DNA of 64,000 bases from CAZRHR01 sp964578885. Lineage in GTDB: Bacteria; Bacteroidota; Bacteroidia; CAIKAF01. The translations under genes were made by a program, and so were the position numbers. The notes beneath the pieces are model-generated. The model was not told the DNA's origin. It saw only the letters and a list, made by a program, of their open reading frames with translations, and searched no databases. The stretch is taken from contig CAZOEO010000014.1 in assembly GCA_964578885.1 (NCBI GenBank), forward strand, positions 9,979 through 73,978. Direction: 5' to 3'. Position 1 is the first letter of the stretch. Every line of letters begins with the position of its first letter. Positions 34,323 to 43,198 of this stretch are shown in pieces.

Positions 34323-34438
34323 TTGTACATTTTTCACACCATCTAAATGACTTGGATTATTTTTTTTTCAAAAACCCAAGTGCATCCGATGGAATTTTGT
34401 TTATTTGAGCGCTGAAGTAAACGCATAAAATTCCACTC

Positions 34439-35830
34439 ATGAAAATTCGGTACGAAGACCTGATTCACCAGACATTTGAATTTCCCCAAGAAGGATTTCA
34501 CGTAGAAGACGGTGAATTGTACTTTCATGACATTCCTTTAATGGAGGTGATAAAACAATATGGTACTCCTTTAAAAATTACCTATTTGCCGAAAATCAGT
34601 GCGCAAATTCAGAGAGCTAAGATAATGTTTAAGGTGGCAATGGCCAAAGCAGACTATGCCGGAACCTACACATATTGCTATTGCACCAAAAGCTCACATT
34701 TTTCATTTATCCTGGAAGAAGTACTTAAAAATGAAGTACATCTGGAAACATCTTCGACCTACGACATGGAAATTGTCCGCGAATTGGTGAACACCGGATT
34801 AATCGACATTAACAAATATATCGTTTGCAACGGATACAAAAGAGAAGCCTATCAGGAACATATTATCCAATATCATAATGAGGGTTTTCACAACATTATT
34901 CCGGTTTTAGACCATAAAAATGAGTTAGACTATTATGAGCAGCACGCTCAGGGCAAACTAAAACTCGGCATTCGCATCGCCTCAGAAGAAGAGCCCAACT
35001 TTGAATTTTACACCTCTCGTTTGGGTATCCGGTACAAAGACATTGTTCCTTTTTATCAGGAAAGAATTGCCGGCAAAGACAAATTTGAGCTGAAGATGCT
35101 GCATTTCTTCATCAACACCGGCATTCGAGACACCGTTTATTATTGGAGTGAACTCTCCAAATGTTTGTCCGTGTACTGCGAACTCAAGAAAATCTGTCCA
35201 TCTCTGGATTCCCTGAATATTGGCGGTGGATTACCCATTAAAAACAGCCTGGGATTCGATTTCGACTATGAATATATCGTGCAGGAAATCATCGCTCAGA
35301 TTAAATCTTTCTGCAATGAAAATGGCGTAGCTGAACCCAATATTTTTACAGAATTCGGCTCATTTACGGTTGGAGAAAGCGGTGCATCTTTATATTCCGT
35401 ACTGGATTCCAAACAACAAAACGACACGGAAATCTGGTACATGATTGACTCCAGTTTCATTACCACCTTGCCAGACACCTGGGGACTGAAACAGCGTTTT
35501 ATTTTGCTGGCCGTAAACCACTGGGACAAACCTTACCAACGCGTAAACCTTGGAGGGCTCACTTGCGATTCATTAGACTATTACAATGCGGAAGCCCATA
35601 TTGGCCAGGTTTTCCTACCAAAATATGAAGAGGACTCTCCTTTGTATATCGGATTTTTCCATACGGGTGCCTATCAGGAATCTTTGGGTGGATATGGCGG
35701 CATTCAACACTGCCTCATTCCAGCGCCCAAGCACGTTATCATCGACAAAGACGAACAAGGCGATTACACCACCAAACTCTTTTCCAAAGAACAGAGCTAC
35801 AAATCCATGCTTAAAATTCTTGGGTATTAA
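34439..35830 (+). CDS. Arginine decarboxylase-like PLP enzyme (fold type III)
   Basis: This 463-residue protein is an alanine-racemase-fold (type III) decarboxylase. The Schiff-base Lys is in TYCYCTKSSHFSFIL. The phosphate-binding glycine loop is SLNIGGGLPIKNS, and ETSSTYDMEIVREL and ILTEFGSFTVGESG-like FTEFGSFTVGESGASLY are family segments. The C-terminal Cys/Asp region includes GGLTCDSLDYY. Bacteroidota use such proteins to make agmatine for polyamines. It is shorter than E. coli SpeA (about 650). With the divergent arginase-family gene it suggests arginine-to-putrescine metabolism. Confidence 0.85.
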   Translation: MKIRYEDLIHQTFEFPQEGFHVEDGELYFHDIPLMEVIKQYGTPLKITYLPKISAQIQRAKIMFKVAMAKADYAGTYTYCYCTKSSHFSFILEEVLKNEVHLETSSTYDMEIVRELVNTGLIDINKYIVCNGYKREAYQEHIIQYHNEGFHNIIPVLDHKNELDYYEQHAQGKLKLGIRIASEEEPNFEFYTSRLGIRYKDIVPFYQERIAGKDKFELKMLHFFINTGIRDTVYYWSELSKCLSVYCELKKICPSLDSLNIGGGLPIKNSLGFDFDYEYIVQEIIAQIKSFCNENGVAEPNIFTEFGSFTVGESGASLYSVLDSKQQNDTEIWYMIDSSFITTLPDTWGLKQRFILLAVNHWDKPYQRVNLGGLTCDSLDYYNAEAHIGQVFLPKYEEDSPLYIGFFHTGAYQESLGGYGGIQHCLIPAPKHVIIDKDEQGDYTTKLFSKEQSYKSMLKILGY

Positions 35831-35997
35831 GAAGGGGTGTCATGGTGTTCAACCTCTAACGCAGCGCACAACACCATAGCCGGTGTAGAAAATATCAACA
35901 TGATGCCATCTCATAATCATGTTCATACAACCAAAATGTTGCGTTTCAGTTGTACATCCTAACCAGCTGTACATTCACATACGAAATTGGATACGTT

Positions 35998-36055
35998 TGG
36001 CTTCATGGTGGGAATGGTCAATAAGGTGCGCTCCAAATTATGGAGCGTGAAGCCA
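35998..36055. other. Nested hairpin upstream of prfA
   Basis: Outer arms TGGCTTCA (35998-36005) and TGAAGCCA (36048-36055) enclose an inner stem CGCTCCA (36029-36035) and TGGAGCG (36041-36047). The 3' arms are contiguous. It lies before the prfA promoter, in the 282-base gap after the decarboxylase gene; no T run follows. Confidence 0.5.
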
Positions 36056-36087
36056 TAGACCATCGCACAGAAACAGAATTTTTCCGC

Positions 36088-36095
36088 TATTTTTG
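36088..36095 (+). promoter_or_regulatory. -7 box for prfA
   Basis: TATTTTTG matches TAnnTTTG, 17 bases before the GTG start of prfA. Confidence 0.6.
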
Positions 36096-36112
36096 AACCA
36101 AAATCATCGGTA

Positions 36113-37189
36113 GTGATTGCGCAACTAACGGGCATTAGGGAAAAATTTCAGGAATTGGGTCTGCAATTGTCGGATCCGGAGCTTATTTCAGATCAGAAAA
36201 AATACATTCAACTTCAAAAGGAATATCGGGAATTACAGGCGTTGGTAGCGGTGATGGATCGCTGGGACCTGGCTTGTGCACAACTTCATTCAGCGAAAAC
36301 GATGTTGGCTGAGGAGAAAGATCCTGATTTCCTGGCTTTGGCTAAAGCAGAAATCCAGGGACTAGAAGTCGATATCCGGGAATTGGAGGAAGAACTGAAA
36401 CAATTGTTGATGCCTAAAGATCCGGAAGACGGAAAAAATGCTGTTTTAGAAATCCGTAGTGGAACCGGAGGAGATGAAGCCGCCATTTTTGCCGGAGACT
36501 TATGGCGAATGTATAGCCGTTTTGCCGAGAAAAAAGGATGGAAAATGACGGTGGTAGATGTGACGCCAGGTACAGCAGGGGGATACAAAGAAGTCATTTG
36601 CAACGTGGTGGGCGACCAAGTGTATGGCACCTTAAAATTTGAATCCGGCGTTCATCGGGTTCAAAGAGTGCCGGCTACCGAAACACAAGGCCGCATTCAT
36701 ACCAGTGCTGCGTCTGTCGTCGTTTTACCCGAAGCCGAAGAATTCGATGTCGACATAAAAATGAATGATATCCGAAAAGATACATATTGTTCTTCCGGAG
36801 CAGGCGGCCAATCTGTTAACACCACCTATTCAGCCGTTCGCCTTACCCACCTCCCCACCGGGATTGTGGTTCAATGTCAGGACGAAAGAAGTCAGCTTCA
36901 AAACTTCGACAAAGCCCTCATGGTATTGCGCTCCAGGATTTACGAAATGGAGTTGCAGAAAAAAATAGAAGAAGTGGCGGGCAAAAGGAAAACCATCGTG
37001 TCTACCGGTGACCGATCTGCCAAAATTCGCACCTACAACTATCCTCAAAGTCGCATTACAGATCACCGTATCGGATTTACGGCCCATAATCTTCCTGCGG
37101 TAATGAATGGCGATTTAGATGAGCTGCTGGAAGCATTGCGTTTAGAAGAACAAGCCGAACGGCTCAAAGCCGGGGAAACCCACGCCTAA
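36113..37189 (+). CDS. prfA: Peptide chain release factor 1
   Basis: This 358-residue protein releases the finished peptide at UAA and UAG codons. The ribosomal peptidyl-transferase motif GGQ is in SGAGGQSVNTTYSAVRLTHL. The first domain, which begins IREKFQELGLQLSDP, and EIRSGTGGDEAAIFAGDLWR are standard. The stop-codon-reading loop would be near HTSAASVVVLPEAEE. The start is a GTG at 36113; no ATG fits. It has its own -7 box and no close downstream partner. Confidence 0.97.
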   Translation: MIAQLTGIREKFQELGLQLSDPELISDQKKYIQLQKEYRELQALVAVMDRWDLACAQLHSAKTMLAEEKDPDFLALAKAEIQGLEVDIRELEEELKQLLMPKDPEDGKNAVLEIRSGTGGDEAAIFAGDLWRMYSRFAEKKGWKMTVVDVTPGTAGGYKEVICNVVGDQVYGTLKFESGVHRVQRVPATETQGRIHTSAASVVVLPEAEEFDVDIKMNDIRKDTYCSSGAGGQSVNTTYSAVRLTHLPTGIVVQCQDERSQLQNFDKALMVLRSRIYEMELQKKIEEVAGKRKTIVSTGDRSAKIRTYNYPQSRITDHRIGFTAHNLPAVMNGDLDELLEALRLEEQAERLKAGETHA

Positions 37190-37689
37190 AAGGGAAATTC
37201 AGCATTCAATCCATGCCATCGAGCTTTTACGGCTCTCGGTTGTACGCTGACAAACGCAAGTAAACAACACTCAAGCCATCCAGCCTGTCTAGTCCCGGGT
37301 CTAATGGACGAGGGGAATCATATAGCTGGTTTTTCGCGTTTCAAAGTAAAAAGTCCTCCAGAGAAAGGATTTTCACACATTAGATTTACATCTAAACGAC
37401 TTATTACCTTCGCCTTACTATGCCAATAAAACAGGCCAATCATTACCGTAGCTGCACGGACTTGATTAAACAAGTTTCAAACGATATCTTAAACCTAAAA
37501 TCCAAACCCAAAGAAAAATCCATATAGGCTAAAATGTAGATATCAACAATTCATTTACAAAAAATAATATGCATAAAAATTTAATAAACAAATACTTAAA
37601 TACAAAAATAAAGAACGTTTTCAACAAAATTTAAAACAAAGAATTACCATTTTAAACCAACTAATTTATATTTATTTTAAATTTTTAGA
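37190..37689. other. Long intergenic region, AT-rich in its right half
   Basis: No gene is seen. The left 150 bases are moderately GC-rich and contain short complementary arms (CCAGC near 37279 and GCTGG near 37325); the right 250 bases are strongly AT-rich and lead into the promoter of the small membrane protein. Confidence 0.45.
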
Positions 37690-37697
37690 TAGCTTTG
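37690..37697 (+). promoter_or_regulatory. -7 box for small membrane protein gene
   Basis: TAGCTTTG matches TAnnTTTG, 23 bases before the ATG at 37721. Confidence 0.6.
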
Positions 37698-37720
37698 CAG
37701 TCCAACGGAAGGATAAAGAC

Positions 37721-37975
37721 ATGTTTAAAAATTTACTATTGGCCACCGTGGTGGTTCTATCGTTTTTTTTAATCAAAACTGGTAATCCTGTAATCCTAGT
37801 GGTTACAAGTGTTTTCCTATTTTTAGCCCTTTTCTTCGAAAATAATATTCGTAGTCAAACTTCTTCGAAGAGTTATGGTGACAGAGAAAGTGAAACGGTT
37901 TTTCTTCCTAACCTCATTTTGGCCAGATTTTTCGAAATTTGTATCCTGATTATGGGGATTGTTTCCCTGTTTTAA
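37721..37975 (+). CDS. Small membrane protein, unknown
   Basis: This 84-residue protein has two or three hydrophobic segments: an N-terminal LLLATVVVLSFFLI, then NPVILVVTSVFLFLALFF, and a C-terminal ILARFFEICILIMGIVSLF. A short polar loop of about 25 residues separates the last two. No family was recognised. A perfect -7 box upstream supports real expression. It precedes the type I secretion-like operon by 288 bases on the same strand, but the ABC gene has its own promoter. Confidence 0.65.
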   Translation: MFKNLLLATVVVLSFFLIKTGNPVILVVTSVFLFLALFFENNIRSQTSSKSYGDRESETVFLPNLILARFFEICILIMGIVSLF

Positions 37976-38235
37976 CTTTCAGCATTCCATTTCAGGTTCG
38001 TTCCACTGGTCTATTTTCAAAGGCGCTCGTTTGTGTTTCAGGGTAGAAGTGCAGCCCCTGATGTAGAACAACTCATTTTTAAAGGGTGCATATTGTCCTG
38101 TTGAATTTGTTCCCGCCCTCTCCCTTTGTTGGTCTATAAGCACTTTTAACACCTGATTATCAGGGAACTATTTTTAATTTTAACAAATTAAATGAGTCAA
38201 GTAGCTTTCCTTAAAGAAAAACCCTTGCCATCCTT

Positions 38236-38243
38236 TATTTTTG
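38236..38243 (+). promoter_or_regulatory. -7 box for the ABC-HlyD-TolC operon
   Basis: TATTTTTG matches TAnnTTTG, 20 bases before the ATG at 38264. Confidence 0.6.
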
Positions 38244-38263
38244 TGAGATTGAAAACCAATTAA

Positions 38264-40435
38264 ATGCAAACAAACACAATAAGAGCATTTTTAGAATTTC
38301 TTTATCAAACCTACAAGGACGACGGCAAAGCCTCGGACGAGCTTAAAAAATACCTTAGAGATTACCGAGACGGGTTTAGCATAAGTCTAGAAACCCTGAA
38401 TCAACTCCTCCAGGATGTTGGTCACATGCTCAACATCATGATGATGCGCACCCATGCATCCCGGGACCAGGTAACCAGATTTGCGCAATCCAGCCCTTTA
38501 CCATTAATTTTACTTAGCCGCGATAAGAAAGGGTTAGCCTGGATTGAACAGCAGGGCAAATCCTATCAGATTCGATGGTTTCATCCCGAAAAATCTAAAA
38601 CAATAGCATACCAACATCTCCCCTTTGATGAATTTTGGGAAGAACCACAGGGATTTCCGCTTTTTCTTCTTTCGCCTCAGGAAGAAATGTTTGGCGCCGA
38701 AGGAGAAACTATTCCGGGAACAGAAGCATCCAGACCTATTTTTCGCTTTCTGCGCCTCATGCGCCCCGAAAGAAAAGAAATTATACTTCTTTATATCTAT
38801 GCCATTTTCAATGGATTGGTCGCTCTTTCTCTTCCCTTAGGCATTCAGGCCATCATTGTATTTTTGATGGGGGCACAACTTTCCTTCAGCCTCATTCTCC
38901 TGATTGGGCTCGTTTTGTTGGGAACGTTGACCTCCGGATTTCTTCAAATCATGCAAATCTGGATTGTAGAAGCCATTCAACAGCGGCTTTTTGCCAGGAC
39001 CGCTTTTGAATTTGCCCACCGAATCCCCAGACTTCGCCTGGATGCCCTTACCGGTATTTATCCTCCTGAACTCATCAACCGTTTTTTCGACATCCTGGCT
39101 GTCCAAAAAGGCGTTCCGAAAATTCTAATTGATTTCTCCACCGCTTTACTTCAAATTTTATTTGGCCTCATTCTACTTTCCTTTTATCACCCCGTCTTTC
39201 TATTTCTCGGGCTATTTCTTTTCCTCCTTTTGATTTTTGCCATTCGCCTCACAGGTCCCAAAGCCATGATCGCCTCTTTGTATGAATCTAAATACAAATA
39301 TGAAGTGGCTTATTGGCTGGAAGAACTTGGCAGAAGCATGTCCATTTTCAAATTGGCCGGAAATACCAATTTACCTCTTGAAAAAACAGACCATCTGGTT
39401 AGCAGTTACATGTATTACCGAAAGAAAAGGTTTAAGGTCATTGTCACGCAAAACTGGTATTTCGTTGCATTTAAAATGCTGATTACCGCTTCACTACTCA
39501 TTTTAGGAGGAACGTTGGTGGTAGAACAGCAAATCAATATTGGTCAATTTGTAGCTGCTGAAATCGTCATTCTGTTGATTTTAAGCTCTATTGAAAAATT
39601 TATTTCGGGATTAGAAAACGTATATGACGTACTTACTGCCACCGAAAAATTAGGAGCTGTCACAGACATTCCCATGGAAAGAAGGCATGGCGTGAGATGT
39701 CAGGATTTAATGGTAGACCATGGAATCGCTTTAGAGGTAAGAAATCTTTCTTACATGTCCCCCGTTTCCGGAACACCCATTCTAGAACAAGTTCAGTTCC
39801 GCATAGAGAAAGGGGAAAAGGTTGTTTTAATGGGTAAAAACGGAAGTGGAAAAACCACCTTGCTGACATTGGTAGCTGGTATGTTCGAAAATTGTGAAGG
39901 TCAAATCTTCTTCAATGATATGCCCTTGCGCAACATCGACTTATACAGCTTACACACCGTGGTTTCTGAAAATTTGGCGCAGGAACTTATTTTCAAAGGA
40001 ACAGTGTACGAAAATATCGCTGTAGGAAGACCTGAAGTAGGACTCAATGAAGTGATGGAAGCCGCCAAGGCTGTGGGATTAGAATCTTTTTTACAAAAAC
40101 TTCCTGATGGATATGATACGGTGCTGATTCCAGACGACCGCAGCCTACCATCCGGCGAGTTAAGGAAAATTACCCTAGCACGCTGCCTGGCCGAAAACCC
40201 CAAACTTCTTCTTTTAGAAGACTTCCTCGGAGTGTATGGTATTGCGGAAAAACGACGAATGATTCATACCCTCACCAAAAAAATGCCAGATTGCACTTTA
40301 TTGGCGGTGACCAATGATTTAGAATTTGCCCAATCCTGTGATAAAGTGATTTTCATGGACAAAGGCCGCGTGGTGGCTATGGGTCCACTTGAAGAAGTTC
40401 AAAAGAATGAGGTTTTTAACCGCATATACGGATAA
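38264..40435 (+). CDS. ABC exporter (type I secretion-like) with atypical ATPase motifs
   Basis: This 723-residue half-transporter has an N-terminal cytosolic region of about 160 residues. A six-segment membrane domain follows (about 170-440), then an ATPase domain. Only Walker A (MGKNGSGKTTLL, about 523-533) is standard. The Q-loop Gln is replaced in TVVSENLAQEL, and the signature LSGGQ reads PSGELRK. Walker B reads LLLLEDFLG (Glu-Asp instead of Asp-Glu), and the H-loop His is Asn in LAVTNDLEFAQ. No C39 peptidase Cys/His pair is evident in the N-terminal region. It is followed after two bases by an HlyD-type adaptor and then a TolC-type channel, so the three should form one export complex. 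The substrate is not encoded nearby. Confidence 0.88.
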   Translation: MQTNTIRAFLEFLYQTYKDDGKASDELKKYLRDYRDGFSISLETLNQLLQDVGHMLNIMMMRTHASRDQVTRFAQSSPLPLILLSRDKKGLAWIEQQGKSYQIRWFHPEKSKTIAYQHLPFDEFWEEPQGFPLFLLSPQEEMFGAEGETIPGTEASRPIFRFLRLMRPERKEIILLYIYAIFNGLVALSLPLGIQAIIVFLMGAQLSFSLILLIGLVLLGTLTSGFLQIMQIWIVEAIQQRLFARTAFEFAHRIPRLRLDALTGIYPPELINRFFDILAVQKGVPKILIDFSTALLQILFGLILLSFYHPVFLFLGLFLFLLLIFAIRLTGPKAMIASLYESKYKYEVAYWLEELGRSMSIFKLAGNTNLPLEKTDHLVSSYMYYRKKRFKVIVTQNWYFVAFKMLITASLLILGGTLVVEQQINIGQFVAAEIVILLILSSIEKFISGLENVYDVLTATEKLGAVTDIPMERRHGVRCQDLMVDHGIALEVRNLSYMSPVSGTPILEQVQFRIEKGEKVVLMGKNGSGKTTLLTLVAGMFENCEGQIFFNDMPLRNIDLYSLHTVVSENLAQELIFKGTVYENIAVGRPEVGLNEVMEAAKAVGLESFLQKLPDGYDTVLIPDDRSLPSGELRKITLARCLAENPKLLLLEDFLGVYGIAEKRRMIHTLTKKMPDCTLLAVTNDLEFAQSCDKVIFMDKGRVVAMGPLEEVQKNEVFNRIYG

Positions 40436-40437
40436 AC

Positions 40438-41811
40438 ATGTTGAATATTTCCAAAAATAAAAAACCAATTCCTATAGATGACGATCGCTTTGGCGCCTGG
40501 CGACATATCACCGACCCCAAAGCGGCCAGAATACTCGCTTATTGGTTGCTAGGTTTTTTGGCCTTTCTCATAATTCTGATGTTTTTGCCCTGGACCCAAA
40601 ACATCCGTTCTGTCGGGAAATTAACCACCCTAACACCTGAAGACCGGCCCATGCAACTCCAAACGCGCATCGACGGACGCATTGAAAAATGGTTCGTACG
40701 GGAAGGCGATACCGTGCTGGCCGGAGATACCATTGTCTTTATTTCAGAAATCAAAGATGCGTACTTCGACCCGGCTCTTTTACAAAGAACCAGAGAACAA
40801 ATTGAGGCAAAAGAATCCATGGGCCGCAGTTATCAAAGTAAAATTGACGCCCTGGAAGATCAAATTAGAAGTGAAAAATCCAATTTACAGCTTCGACTGC
40901 GCATGGCACGAAATCGCCAACAAATGGCACAGCGAAGGGTCACCATTGACTCGGCAGACGTTCAGGCAGCCTTAATCAATTATCAAATTGCAGAAGAGCA
41001 GCTACAGCGCGGTGAAGAAATGTTTAAAAAAGGCGTCATGAGCCTCCGGGACGTGGAAAGCCGCAGAAACAAACTTCAGGAAACGCGCGCTAAACTCATT
41101 TCCGCAGAAAACAAATATGCCAACACCCAGCAGGAACTTATCAATGCGACCATAGATCTGAATAGCATTGAACAAGACTTTTTATCCAAAATATTTAAGA
41201 TTGAGTCAGATTTAGGTTCTGCCATGTCGGAGTTGTTCAAAACAGATGAGGAAATCTCAAAAATGGAGAACAACTACGCCAATTACTCCATCCGCTCCCG
41301 ATACTACTATATTACCGCACCGCGCGATGGCCAGGTTGTCAAGATTGTAAAATCTGGAATTGGAGAAACCGTAGCCGCAGGAGAAGCCATTGCCACACTA
41401 ACCAGTTTACGTCCCAATCTGGCGGTGGAATTATACGTCAGACCAGTAGATTTACCACTGATTCGCATTGGCACCAAAGCCCGAATTATTTTTGATGGAT
41501 GGCCCACCATTGTTTTTTCAGGCTGGCCGGGTGTCAGTATCGGAACGTTCGGAGCACGGGTTTCTGCCATCGATTCAGACATCAGTACGAACGGAAAATA
41601 TCGCATTTTGGTTTCTCCTGATCCGGATGAAGAACCCTGGCCGGAACAATTAAGGGTAGGCGCTGGTGCCCAGGGACTTTCCCTACTCAATACCGTTCCT
41701 ATCTGGTACGAAGTCTGGCGACAAATCAATGGATTCCCTCCAGACTATTACTACGATGAAAACCTGCCCCCCGCCTTCGTGATTCCTAAAGAAGAAAAGA
41801 AAAAGAAATGA
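40438..41811 (+). CDS. HlyD-family membrane fusion protein
   Basis: This 457-residue adaptor links the inner-membrane ABC transporter to the outer-membrane channel. A single transmembrane helix (about 35-57, LAYWLLGFLAFLIILMFLPW) follows a short cytosolic N-terminus. The lipoyl/barrel-sandwich half-motif is VREGDTVLAGDTIVFISE. A long coiled coil spans about 115-285, and the second lipoyl half is APRDGQVVKIVKSGIGETVA. A lysine-rich tail ends the protein. It starts two bases after the ABC gene and overlaps the TolC gene by four bases. Confidence 0.93.
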   Translation: MLNISKNKKPIPIDDDRFGAWRHITDPKAARILAYWLLGFLAFLIILMFLPWTQNIRSVGKLTTLTPEDRPMQLQTRIDGRIEKWFVREGDTVLAGDTIVFISEIKDAYFDPALLQRTREQIEAKESMGRSYQSKIDALEDQIRSEKSNLQLRLRMARNRQQMAQRRVTIDSADVQAALINYQIAEEQLQRGEEMFKKGVMSLRDVESRRNKLQETRAKLISAENKYANTQQELINATIDLNSIEQDFLSKIFKIESDLGSAMSELFKTDEEISKMENNYANYSIRSRYYYITAPRDGQVVKIVKSGIGETVAAGEAIATLTSLRPNLAVELYVRPVDLPLIRIGTKARIIFDGWPTIVFSGWPGVSIGTFGARVSAIDSDISTNGKYRILVSPDPDEEPWPEQLRVGAGAQGLSLLNTVPIWYEVWRQINGFPPDYYYDENLPPAFVIPKEEKKKK

Positions 41812-43190
41812 GGAAGTTAATGGTTTGGTGGATGCTCGGATGGTGGAGCCTGACCAGCTTAATGGCACAGGAAGTCTTGCCTATCCGTACCGTACTCAAT
41901 TGGGTGAGTGAACATCATCCAGTGATGCGAAGGGCCAGCATTGTGTCGGACATGGCGGCGGCAAGAATCCGAACCGCGCGCGGCGCTTTTGATCCCGTTC
42001 TTGCTTCTGAACTAGATCGGAAATCTTTTGAATCCAAAGATTACTGGACCATGCTGGAAACCAAACTGAAAATTCCAACCTGGTACGGAGTCCATGTATT
42101 TGGCGGTTATGAATACTATCAGGGAAGTTTCATCGATCCTAGCCGAACGGTGCCCGAACAAGGACTTTTTTCCGCTGGACTTGGCGTTTCTTTGGCCAAA
42201 GGACTTTGGTTCGATGAACGCCGCGCCACACTCCGGCAAGCACAGGCATTTGGCGAAGCGGCACAAGCGGAGCAATTAGATATGGTGAATGGCTTATTCC
42301 TGAAAGTAACCGAAGATTATTGGGATTGGGCGTATGCTTTTCAGGAACAAGAAGTATTTAAAAGATCGGTACGTTTAGCGCAGAATCAGCTACAACTTAT
42401 GCGCATTAGCTTTCAGCAAGGCGACCGACCGGCGGTAGATACCCTTGAAGCCCTTTTGCTGTATCAAACAAGGTTGGCGGCGTTCCAAAACGCACAACTC
42501 AAATACAACCAATCCAGACTGAAATTAGAAAATCATCTTTGGAAGGAAGGGCGAATCCCCATGGAAATGGATACCACGCTGATTCCTGAACCCGTAAGCA
42601 TTGCCGCAAACCTCTCTCCTATAGGACCAGATAGTCTTCTGATTCTTTCTCAACAAATTTTACAATCAAATCCTGGTTTAAACGCCCAACGCTTTCAAAT
42701 CCGAGCCCTGGAATTAGATCGGAAACTCAAAGCCGCTGCCATGATGCCGCAATTAGATGTGACCTACAATTTTCTCTACAGTGAAAACACACCCGTTTGG
42801 GTGACAGACAACTATAAACTAGGGGTCACATTCAAGGCTCCTTTACTTCTTCGGAAAGAAAGAGGCAGTTGGCAACAGGCCAAGTTAAAAGTGGAAGATG
42901 CCCAGTTAAAATTATCGGAATCTCAGGTAAAAACGAGGAATTTGCTTGAAGCACATTTGGCAGAATACCAAACGCTTGTGACGCAAGTAGCCCTTTTCAG
43001 CCAAATGGTAGAAAATTTCACCAACCTTCTGGCGGCAGAACAACTTCGTTTCGATAATGGAGAATCTACCGTATTCTTAATCAATGCCAGAGAGCTTTCA
43101 CTTATAGATGCCTCGATAAGATTGGCCGATTTTCAGCGAAGAACCTTAAAAACCGCACAGACCATCCGATTTATTGCAGGCACCAAATAA
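41808..43190 (+). CDS. TolC-family outer membrane channel
   Basis: This 460-residue protein has a signal peptide ending LTSLMAQ. It has the duplicated coiled-coil plus beta-barrel architecture of TolC: ARIRTARGAFDPVLASELDR in the first half, GVTFKAPLLLRKERGSWQQA in the second. Typical Gln/Leu-rich helices such as RDPAVDTLEALLLYQTRLAA-like DRPAVDTLEALLLYQTRLAA link them. It would form the outer-membrane exit of the ABC-HlyD-TolC complex. It is coupled to the HlyD gene by ATGA and is the last gene of the operon. Confidence 0.93.
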   Translation: MRKLMVWWMLGWWSLTSLMAQEVLPIRTVLNWVSEHHPVMRRASIVSDMAAARIRTARGAFDPVLASELDRKSFESKDYWTMLETKLKIPTWYGVHVFGGYEYYQGSFIDPSRTVPEQGLFSAGLGVSLAKGLWFDERRATLRQAQAFGEAAQAEQLDMVNGLFLKVTEDYWDWAYAFQEQEVFKRSVRLAQNQLQLMRISFQQGDRPAVDTLEALLLYQTRLAAFQNAQLKYNQSRLKLENHLWKEGRIPMEMDTTLIPEPVSIAANLSPIGPDSLLILSQQILQSNPGLNAQRFQIRALELDRKLKAAAMMPQLDVTYNFLYSENTPVWVTDNYKLGVTFKAPLLLRKERGSWQQAKLKVEDAQLKLSESQVKTRNLLEAHLAEYQTLVTQVALFSQMVENFTNLLAAEQLRFDNGESTVFLINARELSLIDASIRLADFQRRTLKTAQTIRFIAGTK

Positions 43191-43198
43191 AGGAAGCC

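Noticed and set aside
35842..35877. Inverted repeat after the decarboxylase gene as a terminator
   Set aside because: An 8-base stem with a 20-base loop and no T run is too weak to call a terminator.
37279..37330. Possible structured RNA (tmRNA, RNase P or riboswitch) after prfA
   Set aside because: Complementary arms exist, but none of the conserved sequence signatures of these RNAs was found.
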